Positions 50,108-58,009 of a stretch of DNA of 59,862 nt are shown one piece after another. The stretch covers positions 1 to 59,862 of the forward strand of contig JBDRFP010000019.1 of assembly GCA_043818555.1 (NCBI GenBank), in the 5' to 3' direction. The notes beneath the pieces are model-generated. The model searched no databases. It was not told where the DNA came from and saw nothing but the letters and a program-made list of their open reading frames with translations. Numbering within the stretch: the stretch's first letter is position 1; every line of letters starts with the position of its first letter. The translations under genes and the position numbers were made by a program. This DNA comes from JAUYIW01 sp043818555. GTDB lineage: Bacteria; Patescibacteriota; Patescibacteriia; UBA9934.

Positions 50108-51724
50108 CTACCAGGAAGAATGGCAGCTCAGAGCGCTTGAAGTGCCATCAGCATTAATACATTCCAGATCTAAAAATAAAGTTCTTGCCTGACTTCCAAA
50201 CCCAATGGCAGCAGATATATTCTTAAATTGGCTCTCGAACGCAGATTTCATAAGCTGGCCTATCGTATCCATTTCGGCAACAAAGCTATTATCAAAACAG
50301 CCGATCTGTGTCAGATAATTAACAGGCCCTTTAAAAATCAAGAAATCCGGAATCAAGCTTGGCTCAACAATGCTAGACATTATCCAATCTCCATAGCTGA
50401 ACACATGGCATGATCCATCGGGCGGAGCAAAGTCACAAGGGTCCGAATCGCAAATTTTTGTAAGAAGCGGGTGATTATCGTCGGCGCCATAAAAGTCGTC
50501 CAGTTCATTGATCCACCCCCAATGCTCATAAGGGAATGTTGCTAGCTGCGTAAGGCCCCATGCATTATCGTAAGACCTACAACTTGCCCCATGATCTTGC
50601 TCCAGCCTTTTACATTCAAGTGACGCGCTGTCTTTAGGATATACTATTTCTGCGCAAGCATTTTGTTCCGTCAGACTAGTCAAAGATGCATCATAATATT
50701 CACAATAATAAAACTTCTTTTCTTCTAGTTCATTCACTGTTTGCTTATGAAGCGTGCGGGCGCAATTATTTTCGCTTGGCGGCAACGCGTCGTTAACGCT
50801 CGTGCCAAAAGAATGGCCACAACGCATGCAATCGTACTGATCTGCGCCGACCGACATACAGGCCTCAACTTCCTCCTCACAAGTCGAATAAACACAAGTG
50901 TCTCCTGCTTCAAGCTGCAGGATCACTCCTTCTGGCACGCTTTCAATTTTACCAGTGTCGCCACAAACTCCTGTGCCTCCTGGGTTCATTGTAACTTCAG
51001 CATCGGACACAATTAATGCCTCGCAGGTTGAATTCGCATCTAAGAAAACAATGCGTCGCACCTTTGGCGGCGAAAGAGCCTGGAAGCTGACAAGGTTAGG
51101 GTCGACAAGCGCGGCAATCGAGTACGCGCTGAGAATCAATATCAAACCAATCACAGCTTTGCCCATCCTTTCCTTTGCCTTGCCAAGCTGAGCGGGATTT
51201 CCGCGCGCTAACATCCACTGCAACCCGCCGATCATTAACATAATAATCGCAACAAGCCCTGCAGCAGGGATCAGGAACAAATAAACCGCTTCAATGTATG
51301 CACCAATGCTACCAACTTCGGTCATTTCGCCAATTGCCACACTTAAGCTAATGTTCCCCGGCTGGTTATAGCAATGCCCTTCTCCGGCAATACATTCCGA
51401 TTCTTGGCCTCCCCAAACAGACTCTACTTCTTCTCCGTTGATCTTAGTAATGTCAGCTTCGCACTCGGCCTGAGTCCAGCACAGCTGATTACTGACCGGC
51501 TTCTGGTCTTCCTGCTCGCTTGTGTAGCATCCTAAATATGGAGTGCCTTCGCCTTCATTGCAGTCGCTTCGGCACGAGGTTTTTGAGTCGCGAGTTCCGA
51601 TCGACCCGGCCCCTTGCGCGCTCTTGCAATAGCATGTGCACGGATCTTCAGCCGCATTAATCGATGCGGTAGGAGTCAGGATCGCGAATATTAAGAAGGT
51701 TAACAACAATGTCTTTTTAATCAT
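50108..51724 (-). CDS. Secreted Cys-rich protein with T4SS pilin-like segment
   Basis: A 538-residue protein. A signal peptide (residues 1-24, cleaved near INA-AED) is followed by a Cys-rich stretch (about 28-120). Residues about 145-207 are two membrane helices flanking WMLARGNPAQLGKAKERMGKA, the layout of VirB2/TrbC-type pilin subunits of type IV secretion systems. The C-terminal 330 residues are again Cys-rich, without a named domain. The same unusual Cys richness as in the giant protein at 812-9886 suggests that both belong to an exported, disulfide-bonded surface structure; inference. A TACAAT box 8 nt before the ATG and no SD point to a leaderless mRNA. It lies 68 bp downstream of uvrA on the same strand order. 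Confidence 0.85.
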   Translation of the reverse strand: MIKKTLLLTFLIFAILTPTASINAAEDPCTCYCKSAQGAGSIGTRDSKTSCRSDCNEGEGTPYLGCYTSEQEDQKPVSNQLCWTQAECEADITKINGEEVESVWGGQESECIAGEGHCYNQPGNISLSVAIGEMTEVGSIGAYIEAVYLFLIPAAGLVAIIMLMIGGLQWMLARGNPAQLGKAKERMGKAVIGLILILSAYSIAALVDPNLVSFQALSPPKVRRIVFLDANSTCEALIVSDAEVTMNPGGTGVCGDTGKIESVPEGVILQLEAGDTCVYSTCEEEVEACMSVGADQYDCMRCGHSFGTSVNDALPPSENNCARTLHKQTVNELEEKKFYYCEYYDASLTSLTEQNACAEIVYPKDSASLECKRLEQDHGASCRSYDNAWGLTQLATFPYEHWGWINELDDFYGADDNHPLLTKICDSDPCDFAPPDGSCHVFSYGDWIMSSIVEPSLIPDFLIFKGPVNYLTQIGCFDNSFVAEMDTIGQLMKSAFESQFKNISAAIGFGSQARTLFLDLECINADGTSSALSCHSSW

Positions 51725-51732
51725 ACGGTAAT

Positions 51733-51738
51733 ATTGTA
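51733..51738 (-). promoter_or_regulatory. -10 box, leaderless pilin-like gene
   Basis: TACAAT on the minus strand, 8 nt before the ATG at 51724. Confidence 0.6.
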
Positions 51739-51756
51739 TCATCAAGTCCGTTAGAA

Positions 51757-51993
51757 TGACCAATGCCCAAGCAACCAATTCCCAATGAATTCCCAATGTC
51801 CGATCCCCAATGCCGCCAACTGTCTCCCTGAACGATCGCGAATCGTTAAGTGAAGGGTCTAGCGAACGCGTTTGGACCCAGGCGCTATCACTAGATCCTT
51901 CGTCGCCGAGTAACTGAGCTCCTCAGGAAGTAGATTGGTCATTGTGCATTGGATATTCATTGGTCATTGGGTTTTTGTGAATTGATCATTGAC
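51757..51993. repeat. CCAAT/ATTGG foldback with nested insert
   Basis: Left half CCAATTCCCAATGAATTCCC (51776-51795) and right half ATTGGATATTCATTGGTCAT (51951-51970) are separated by about 115 bp (51822-51935) of a different inverted repeat with GTGAAGGGTCTAGCG and CTAGATCCTTCGTCGC arms. The 317-bp gap holds no gene. Confidence 0.75.
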
Positions 51994-52041
51994 GAAAAAC
52001 GCTACATCTGGTAGTCTATACCCCATCAGACTAGAACAATT

Positions 52042-52353
52042 ATGCCTAGTGGTACAACTTCGAAAAGGCTACATTACATCTATGTACTTCGGAGTAAAAA
52101 AGATGGTAAAAACTACGTAGGCTACTCTGCCTTTATTGCTGAGCGCCTTTTGCAGCATAGCTCAGGAAAGGTTGTATCGACGCAACATAGAAGACCGCTG
52201 AAGTTGATTTATCTAGAGGCATGTTTATCCAAAACTGACGCCCTGCGTCGTGATAAGTATTTAAAAACCACTGACGGTAGAAAATTCTTGTCCAAACGTT
52301 TAAAGGACTACTACGGTCCACACACTAATTCGAAGTTGTCCCACTGGGTATGA
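52042..52353 (+). CDS. GIY-YIG endonuclease, element-encoded
   Basis: A 103-residue GIY-YIG nuclease. YIYVL and YVGYS are the two core strands (GIY and YIG equivalents, about residues 13-29); the Arg in AERLLQH and the Glu in LIYLEA are the catalytic residues. GRKFLSKRL closes the fold, as in the small UvrC-type single-domain proteins. The first codons (MPSGTTSK) and the last (TNSKLSHWV) are encoded by inverted copies of GGTACAACTTCGAA. A frameshifted copy is at 42811. The TGA stop overlaps the secG ATG (ATGA), so it feeds into secG translation. No SD. Confidence 0.92.
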   Translation: MPSGTTSKRLHYIYVLRSKKDGKNYVGYSAFIAERLLQHSSGKVVSTQHRRPLKLIYLEACLSKTDALRRDKYLKTTDGRKFLSKRLKDYYGPHTNSKLSHWV

Positions 52354-52559
52354 CCCTAAATATCATCCAAATTATACTCGCGGTTTTGCTTATTGGAGCA
52401 ATACTAATCCAGGCCAGAGGAGGCGGTCTTGGGGCAGTATTTGGAGGCGAAGGAAACGTCTTCCGAACAAAGCGCGGGATCGAGAAAAAGCTCCACACCA
52501 CAACGATCGCGCTCGCGATTCTGTTCCTTGGCGTATCGTTATTGAATGTAATCTACTAA
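52350..52559 (+). CDS. secG: Protein-export membrane protein SecG
   Basis: A small SecYEG subunit that assists preprotein passage. 69 residues. Two membrane helices (residues about 3-21 and 48-66) flank the conserved loop QARGGGLGAVFGGEGNVFRTKRGIEK. It starts inside the stop codon of the GIY-YIG gene (ATGA overlap). No SD of its own, so translation may depend on reinitiation or on the upstream frame. secY and secE are not in the window. An ABC-type substrate-binding protein gene follows. Confidence 0.95.
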   Translation: MTLNIIQIILAVLLIGAILIQARGGGLGAVFGGEGNVFRTKRGIEKKLHTTTIALAILFLGVSLLNVIY

Positions 52560-52569
52560 CACATCGCGT

Positions 52570-52610
52570 TAGTGATTGAGTGGTTGGGCGAAAAGCTAAA
52601 GTGATTGAGT
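52570..52610. repeat. GTGATTGAGTGGTTG octamer repeat, copy 4
   Basis: GTGATTGAGTGGTTGGG then AAAGTGATTGAGTTATC, between secG and the substrate-binding protein gene. Confidence 0.6.
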
Positions 52611-52651
52611 TATCTGACAACCGAAGCACTCAGCCGCTCCCAACAATTAGA

Positions 52652-54493
52652 ATGTCCAACGGCATAGGTAAAAAAATATTCATGCAAATCAATAAATGGC
52701 GAACTGCTGTCGCCTCTATTTTTCGTAAAAAAGGAAGTCCCGCCAAACACAATGGATCCAATCTGGCCATGCACCAAGTGCTCCGCGCGCGCGAAGTAAA
52801 AAAGCTTCCAACCTCCGGCCAGCTTCGCCATCTTCCAAAAATTCTGACCAAATCTGAAAAACGAATCGCGCTTGGCGCAGTAGCTGTAATTATAGTAGCC
52901 GGTGCCGTTCTTGGATTTAACCTGTTTTATGCAAAACGAGTGGAAGCTCCCGCGTTCGGTGGCGAATACACTGAGGGCCTGATTGGCGCGCCACAGCTCA
53001 TTAATCCTCTCTACTCGCTCACAAGCGATGTTGACACCGACCTTTCACGGCTCATCTACAGCGGGATCATGCAATACGACTCACAGGACGGCCTAATTTA
53101 CGATCTTGCCGAATCGGTCGATATTTCAGAAGACGAAACAGTTTACACAATTAAACTCCGCGACGACGCCAAGTGGCATGACGGCTACAATGTGCGCGCA
53201 GAGGATGTAGTTTTCACTTTCAGCGCAATGCAAAATCCGGACTACCGAAGTCCGCTCTTACTAAGCTTCTCAGGCGTACGAGTTGAACAGGTTGACGACC
53301 TTACAGTGCGCTTTACGCTCGAGGAACCGCTGGCGCCATTCTTGTCCATGCTCACAATCGGGATTCTTCCTTCCCACATTTGGGAAGCGGTGAGCCCAAT
53401 CAACGCAACTCTCACAGAGCTAAATAAAAAGCCGGTTGGCTCAGGCCCGTACCAGTTTGAAAAGCTTGTGCGCGATTCAGGCGGAACAATACGAACCTAC
53501 ACTCTTACAGCGAACAGGGACTATTACCGCGGAAGCCCGAACATTGAATTTCTACATTTCAAATTCTACAGCGACATGGTTTCAGCAGTAGACGCGCTCA
53601 AGAATCGCAATGTCGAAGGGCTGAGCTACTTGCCACTTGAATATGTGAAAGATATCGAATCTGACAACAGCCTCAGTGTCCAATTCCCTACCTTGCCGCA
53701 ATACACCGCCAGCTTCTTTAACCAGGACAATTCTGACGCGCTTTCCGACAGTGATATTCGAAAGGCACTCGCGCTTGCAACCGACAAGGAAGCGATTATT
53801 GAATCAGCGCTTGGCGGCTATGGAAAATCAATAGATTCTTTCGTCCTCGAGGGCATGATCGGCGAGCATCCGGACATTGCAACAATTGAATTTGACCTGG
53901 AAGCCGCTAAGTCTCAACTTGAAGAAGCGGGATGGACGCTTGAAGAGGGCGCGGCTGTGCGAACAAAAGACGGCGTTGCGCTTGAGTTAAGTATTACAGC
54001 ACTTAATTCTTCCGACTTGGCCGTTGCGGCCGAAGAGCTTGCCCGGCAGTGGACCGAAGCCGGCATCCTGGCCAGCACCCGCCTTGTTGGAAGCACTGAA
54101 TTTTCCAACGATATTTTGCGCGACAGAAACTACCAGGTTCTTCTCTCCGGCGAGCTCTACGGAATCGATCCAGACCCGTACGCATTCTGGCACTCGTCCC
54201 AAACAGACTACCCTGGTCTAAACCTATCCGGGCTTTCCAACCGAAACGCGGACGAATATATCGAAACCGGCCGCAGTACAATTGACACGGAAGCGCGCGC
54301 CGAAGCCTACCGAGCGCTGCAGGACATTGTTGCGGAAGAAGTATCGGCTATATTCATCTACCAGCCCCTCTACGCATTTGCCACATCCAATAAAATTCAA
54401 AATATAGATGTGCGCCAGATCATTGTTCCTGCCGACCGCTTCAGCCGAGTGAATGAGTGGTATATTAAGACTCGCAGGGTTATAAAAAAATAG
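52652..54493 (+). CDS. Peptide ABC transporter substrate-binding protein
   Basis: A 613-residue family-5 extracellular solute-binding protein (OppA/DppA type). A basic cytoplasmic segment of about 70 residues precedes a membrane anchor (about residues 72-93, IALGAVAVIIVAGAVLGFNL), and no lipobox is present. The exported part has the family pattern: GLIYDLAESVDISEDETVYTIKLRDDAKWHDG, then VKWHDG-type AEDVVFTF, KPVGSGPYQFEK and RKALALATDKEAI. No permease or ATPase genes are adjacent. Start ATG 52652 is preferred to the GTG at 52580, which lies in repeat DNA; an ATG at 52682 is also possible. Confidence 0.9.
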   Translation: MSNGIGKKIFMQINKWRTAVASIFRKKGSPAKHNGSNLAMHQVLRAREVKKLPTSGQLRHLPKILTKSEKRIALGAVAVIIVAGAVLGFNLFYAKRVEAPAFGGEYTEGLIGAPQLINPLYSLTSDVDTDLSRLIYSGIMQYDSQDGLIYDLAESVDISEDETVYTIKLRDDAKWHDGYNVRAEDVVFTFSAMQNPDYRSPLLLSFSGVRVEQVDDLTVRFTLEEPLAPFLSMLTIGILPSHIWEAVSPINATLTELNKKPVGSGPYQFEKLVRDSGGTIRTYTLTANRDYYRGSPNIEFLHFKFYSDMVSAVDALKNRNVEGLSYLPLEYVKDIESDNSLSVQFPTLPQYTASFFNQDNSDALSDSDIRKALALATDKEAIIESALGGYGKSIDSFVLEGMIGEHPDIATIEFDLEAAKSQLEEAGWTLEEGAAVRTKDGVALELSITALNSSDLAVAAEELARQWTEAGILASTRLVGSTEFSNDILRDRNYQVLLSGELYGIDPDPYAFWHSSQTDYPGLNLSGLSNRNADEYIETGRSTIDTEARAEAYRALQDIVAEEVSAIFIYQPLYAFATSNKIQNIDVRQIIVPADRFSRVNEWYIKTRRVIKK

Positions 54494-54515
54494 GTCGTAT
54501 TGGTCCTAAAGGAAC
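54490..54515. repeat. 29-bp ATAGGTC palindrome, half copy
   Basis: ATAGGTCGTATTGGTCCTA, opposite orientation to 45768. It contains the TAG stop codon at 54491-54493; the second half has decayed. Confidence 0.65.
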
Positions 54516-54523
54516 TGTTACGC

Positions 54524-54552
54524 TTGACGAAAACACGCCATTGTGTTACAGT
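54524..54552 (+). promoter_or_regulatory. Promoter of tRNA-Leu(CAG)
   Basis: TTGACG (54524-54529), 17-bp spacer, TACAGT (54547-54552). Confidence 0.75.
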
Positions 54553-54590
54553 CTGGCCTTAAACATCGTGAGGGGGAACAAAAACATAAT

Positions 54591-54677
54591 GGGCGGATGG
54601 CGGAATTGGTAGACGCGCTAGCTTCAGGAGCTAGTGGGAGCAATCTCGTGAGGGTTCGAGTCCCTCTTCGCCCACCA
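54591..54677 (+). tRNA. tRNA-Leu (anticodon CAG)
   Basis: Acceptor GGGCGGA/TTCGCCC, anticodon arm CTAGC-TTCAGGA-GCTAG with CAG, a long variable arm, T-arm, encoded CCA. Confidence 0.97.
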
Positions 54678-54722
54678 TTTGAAAATCTCAGGCATCGCCT
54701 TTGATTTTCTCATGGCAAACCA
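54677..54722 (+). repeat. Conserved tRNA-Leu 3' hairpin, copy 2
   Basis: ATTTGAAAATCTCAGGCAT, then GATTTTCTCATGGCAAACCA: the same 3' flank as tRNA-Leu(GAG) (28563-28607), with GAAAATC-N15-GATTTTC arms. The long outer palindrome of copy 1 is lost here. Confidence 0.85.
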
Positions 54723-54766
54723 CGGCCGAGTAGGTTGCCACAAGCTTAATTTCATTTTACCTGTGC

Positions 54767-55010
54767 TATACTGTAGCCAGCAGCCGAATTTTCTTGATCA
54801 TCGATTGAGGCAATTCGATTGTTCTCCGAGGTCCGCGTTAGGGTCGATTACTCGATCCTAAAAAATAATTTAATAATACTGACAAGCTCGTTTTTGGTGT
54901 GCTTGATCAGTGAATCAACCTACTCCCAACGGACTTTAGTCCGGCTCGCCTGTCGAACGCCACTGAAGTGACCGAGAAGTAACAGGGTTGGTTAAAAATC
55001 AAAAAATCTT
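54767..55010 (+). promoter_or_regulatory. Extended -10 promoter and structured RNase J leader
   Basis: TATACT (54767-54772) has an upstream TGc, an extended -10. The following about 230-nt leader holds several hairpins: TTAGGGTCGA/TCGATCCTAA (54837-54860), CGGACT/AGTCCG (54929-54943 region), GCACTG-type CACT-GAAG-TG, and a repeated CTTGATCA. GAGGTTGGTT-type end (CAGGGTTGGTT) precedes the ATG. A cis-acting leader or a small RNA is possible; no known family recognised. Confidence 0.5.
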
Positions 55011-56822
55011 ATGATAGAAAAAAAGACTGCCCCGCGCAGTGGAGCAAGACGCTCCCGAAAGCGCAGAGCCCGACCGGGACAAAACAAAAAAAACCAACAG
55101 CCAAAAACCCCTTTTAAGAAAACGGCTGTCAAAACATTTCACGCGCCTACCGGAGACAAGGTGCGCGTAATGGCTCTTGGCGGGCTTGAAGAAGTCGGAC
55201 GCAACTGTACTCTGATTGAGTACAAAAACGACATTATCCTTATTGACATGGGGCTGCAGTTCCCAGAAGAGGATATGCCCGGCGTTGACTACATTATCCC
55301 AAACATGAGCTACCTCAAGGGCAAGGAAAAAAATGTTCGCGGCGTGATTATTACTCACGGACACCTAGACCACATTGGCGCAATTCCTCACACAGTGCCA
55401 AGCATTGGCAACCCGCCGGTTTATGCGCTCCCGATTTCGGCAGGAATCATTAAAAGGCGTCAGACCGACTTCCAGAGCTCAAAGGTAAATGTTAAAAATA
55501 TCGAAGCTACCTCTGTATTGAAGCTCGGAGCTTTTAAGGTTCACTTCTTCCACATTAATCACAACATACCTGACTCTGTCGGAATTATTGTGGAAACCCC
55601 GGCAGGAATTATTGTGCACACCGGTGACTGGAAATTCGACTACCACCCGGTAGGAACCCAGCCGGCTGACTTTCACAAGATTGCATCGCTCGGGGCTGCG
55701 GGCGTGCTGCTTCTAATGGGAGACTCTACTAACGCTCCGTCGCCCGGACATCAGACTTCGGAAAAAGTGATTGGCGAAGAGCTCAGGGGCATACTTGAAA
55801 AGGCCAAGGGGCGCGTGATAATCGGAACCTTTTCTTCACTGCTCTCGCGCGTTAAACAAATCATTGAAATCTCCGAACAGCTTGGCCGCAAGGTGGCGCT
55901 CGATGGATACTCAATGAAAACAAACGTTGAAATTGCGCGAGAACTTGGATACATCCATGTGAGCTCAAAAACACTGATCCCAATCGATAGTATCCGCAAC
56001 CACCCCGACGACAAAGTAACAATAATCTGTACCGGAGCTCAGGGCGAAAGGCGCGCTGCGCTGACGCGGATTGCAAACGACGAGCACCGCGACATTAAAA
56101 TCAAACCCGGAGACACTGTAATCTTCTCAAGCTCAATTGTGCCTGGAAACGAGCGGTCGGTTCAGCGCCTTAAGGATACGTTCTACAGAAAGAAAGCGAT
56201 TGTGCTGCATAAAGACATTCTTGACGTTCACGCCGGCGGCCATGCAAAAAAAGAAGACATCAAGCTAATGCTCTCGCTCATGAAGCCAAAGTACTACATG
56301 CCGATTGAGGGCAATCACTTCCTACTTTGTGAAAACGCAGAGGTCGCCTATGAAATGGGCTGGAAGCAAAATGAGGTCTTTGTTGCAGACAACGGCCAGG
56401 TCGTGGAGCTTTGGAAGGACAGCAAAGGCGGAAGCGCGCGACTAACCAACGAGAAGGTGCCGACAGATTACATATTTGTGGACGGCCTTGGAGTTGGAGA
56501 TGTGTCGCAGGTGGTTCTGCGCGACCGCAAGGTGCTTGCCGAAGACGGGATGGTGATGGTGATTGTGCAGGTCAGGCGTCAAAGTGGCAAGCTGGTCGGC
56601 ATGCCCGACATTGTAAGCCGTGGGTTCGTGCATATGAAGGAGAACAAAAAACTCATTAACGAAACCCGAAGCCTTGTACAAAAACTGATGGTTGACAACG
56701 ACCCCAAATCGCAAGCAGACCCGTCAAACATCCGCAACAATATCCGCGATGAAGTTGGAAAATTCTTGTTCAAAAAAACCGAACGCAGGCCAATGATACT
56801 GCCGGTTGTGATTGAAGTTTAA
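55011..56822 (+). CDS. rnj: Ribonuclease J
   Basis: A metallo-beta-lactamase-fold 5'-3' exo- and endoribonuclease central to mRNA decay and rRNA maturation. Length is 603 residues. After a basic tail of about 45 residues (ARRSRKRRARPGQNKKNQ), the core begins VRVMALGGLEEVGRNCT. The catalytic HxHxDH is at 115-121 (THGHLDH), and HTGDWKFDY and DSTNA follow. The beta-CASP part contains NHPDDKVTIICTGAQGE and the C-terminal RNase J domain VSRGFVHMKE. The long structured leader upstream may take part in regulation. No SD. Confidence 0.96.
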   Translation: MIEKKTAPRSGARRSRKRRARPGQNKKNQQPKTPFKKTAVKTFHAPTGDKVRVMALGGLEEVGRNCTLIEYKNDIILIDMGLQFPEEDMPGVDYIIPNMSYLKGKEKNVRGVIITHGHLDHIGAIPHTVPSIGNPPVYALPISAGIIKRRQTDFQSSKVNVKNIEATSVLKLGAFKVHFFHINHNIPDSVGIIVETPAGIIVHTGDWKFDYHPVGTQPADFHKIASLGAAGVLLLMGDSTNAPSPGHQTSEKVIGEELRGILEKAKGRVIIGTFSSLLSRVKQIIEISEQLGRKVALDGYSMKTNVEIARELGYIHVSSKTLIPIDSIRNHPDDKVTIICTGAQGERRAALTRIANDEHRDIKIKPGDTVIFSSSIVPGNERSVQRLKDTFYRKKAIVLHKDILDVHAGGHAKKEDIKLMLSLMKPKYYMPIEGNHFLLCENAEVAYEMGWKQNEVFVADNGQVVELWKDSKGGSARLTNEKVPTDYIFVDGLGVGDVSQVVLRDRKVLAEDGMVMVIVQVRRQSGKLVGMPDIVSRGFVHMKENKKLINETRSLVQKLMVDNDPKSQADPSNIRNNIRDEVGKFLFKKTERRPMILPVVIEV

Positions 56823-56828
56823 GCCTGA

Positions 56829-56865
56829 AGTGATTGAGTTATTGAGTGGTTGAGTAATTAAGTAA
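56829..56865. repeat. GTGATTGAG octamer repeat, copy 5
   Basis: GTGATTGAGTTATTGAG and TGGTTGAGTAATTAAG just after the RNase J stop. Confidence 0.65.
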
Positions 56866-56871
56866 AGCGAA

Positions 56872-56897
56872 AGACGAGTCGGAAGGCTCGTTTTTTG
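56872..56897 (+). terminator. Terminator of RNase J gene
   Basis: GACGAG and CTCGTT arms around GTCGGAAGG-type loop, followed by TTTTTTG. Confidence 0.75.
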
Positions 56898-56918
56898 CTT
56901 ATAAACTCTTATTGTTGC

Positions 56919-56924
56919 TATAAT
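56919..56924 (+). promoter_or_regulatory. -10 box upstream of trpS
   Basis: TATAAT, preceded by TTGTTGC. The transcript would begin near 56931 with a leader of about 47 nt made of CACTCAGT/CACTAAAT octamers (56939-56974). Confidence 0.6.
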
Positions 56925-56938
56925 ATCGCTATGGCAAC

Positions 56939-56974
56939 TCAGTCACTAAATCACTCAGTCACTAAATCACTTCT
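56939..56974. repeat. CACTCAGTCACTAAAT octamer repeat, copy 6
   Basis: CTCAGTCACTAAATCACTCA then GTCACTAAATCACT, inverted relative to copy 5, in the trpS leader. Confidence 0.7.
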
Positions 56975-56977
56975 GAT

Positions 56978-57958
56978 ATGCGCGTACTGACCGGAATCCA
57001 ACCAACTAACATCCTCCACATCGGCAACCTTTTTGGCGCGCTTATTCCCGCTACCGAACTTCAACGAGACAATGACGTCTTTATGATGATCGCTGACTAC
57101 CATGCGATTACCGTCCCACAGAGCCCGGAGGATTTGCGAGACAATATACTTTTCACCACTGCGGCCTATATCGCGGCCGGCATTGACCCAAAGCGAACGG
57201 TGCTGTTCCAGCAGTCACAGGTGTCCGCGCACACCGAGCTTGGCTGGATCCTCCAGTGCTCTGCCCGCATGGGCGAGGCTGAGCGGATGACTCAGTTCAA
57301 AGACAAGGCGCGAGGCAAGGCGGAAAATGTTTCAGTCGGTCTATTTACATACCCGGTTTTGATGGCTGCTGATATTTTACTTTACGGAACAGAAGTTGTG
57401 CCGGTTGGCGCTGATCAAAAACAGCATGTTGAACTTGCGCGCGACTTGGCGGAAAGGTTTAACCGTGACTTTGGCGACACATTCGTTGTTCCGGAGCCGA
57501 TGATTAAAACCCATGGTGCCCGTTTAAAGTCACTTAGCGACCCAGAAGTAAAAATGAGCAAAAGCGCTGCCAGCTCAAAAAGTTTTATTTCAATAATGGA
57601 CACTGCCGACATCATTGCCAAGAAGATTCGCTCAGCAGTAACTGATTCAGAACCCGGCGTACGCGTGGATGACAATCGGCTAGGGCTTTTAAACCTGCTT
57701 ACCATTTACAGCCTTGTAACAGAAGAAACTATGACCAGCGTTGCAGAACGCTACGACGGCAAAGGCATTAAAGACCTGAAAGACGACTTAGCCGAGGCGC
57801 TCGCGATGTACTTGGTGCCACTTCAGGCAGAGATTAAAGGGTTGATGGAAAACCGCGACGAGCTGGTAGATATTATTAGAATTGGTTCAGAGGCTGCAGC
57901 CGAGGTGGCGAACAAGAAACTAACAGATGTAAAAAATAAGCTTGGCATCGCATTTTGA
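56978..57958 (+). CDS. trpS: Tryptophanyl-tRNA synthetase
   Basis: A class Ic synthetase charging tRNA-Trp. Length is 326 residues, normal for bacterial TrpRS. The HIGH-equivalent is HIGN (LHIGNLFGAL, residues 14-17), and KMSKS is at 192-196 (KMSKSAASS). GMGEAERMTQFKDK-type (ARMGEAERMTQFKDKA) and VPVGADQKQHVELARDLAERFN are conserved. The ATG at 56978 matches the family start (MRVLTGIQPT). No SD; the leader is octamer repeat. An ATAGGTC palindrome follows the stop. Confidence 0.97.
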   Translation: MRVLTGIQPTNILHIGNLFGALIPATELQRDNDVFMMIADYHAITVPQSPEDLRDNILFTTAAYIAAGIDPKRTVLFQQSQVSAHTELGWILQCSARMGEAERMTQFKDKARGKAENVSVGLFTYPVLMAADILLYGTEVVPVGADQKQHVELARDLAERFNRDFGDTFVVPEPMIKTHGARLKSLSDPEVKMSKSAASSKSFISIMDTADIIAKKIRSAVTDSEPGVRVDDNRLGLLNLLTIYSLVTEETMTSVAERYDGKGIKDLKDDLAEALAMYLVPLQAEIKGLMENRDELVDIIRIGSEAAAEVANKKLTDVKNKLGIAF

Positions 57959-57963
57959 GTCCT

Positions 57964-57992
57964 ATAGGTCAAATTTATCCAATGGGACCTAT
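57964..57992. repeat. 29-bp ATAGGTC palindrome, copy 3
   Basis: ATAGGTCAAATTTATCC then AATGGGACCTAT, 5 bp after the trpS stop. Confidence 0.75.
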
Positions 57993-58009
57993 TTCAATAT
58001 AAAGCCTGC

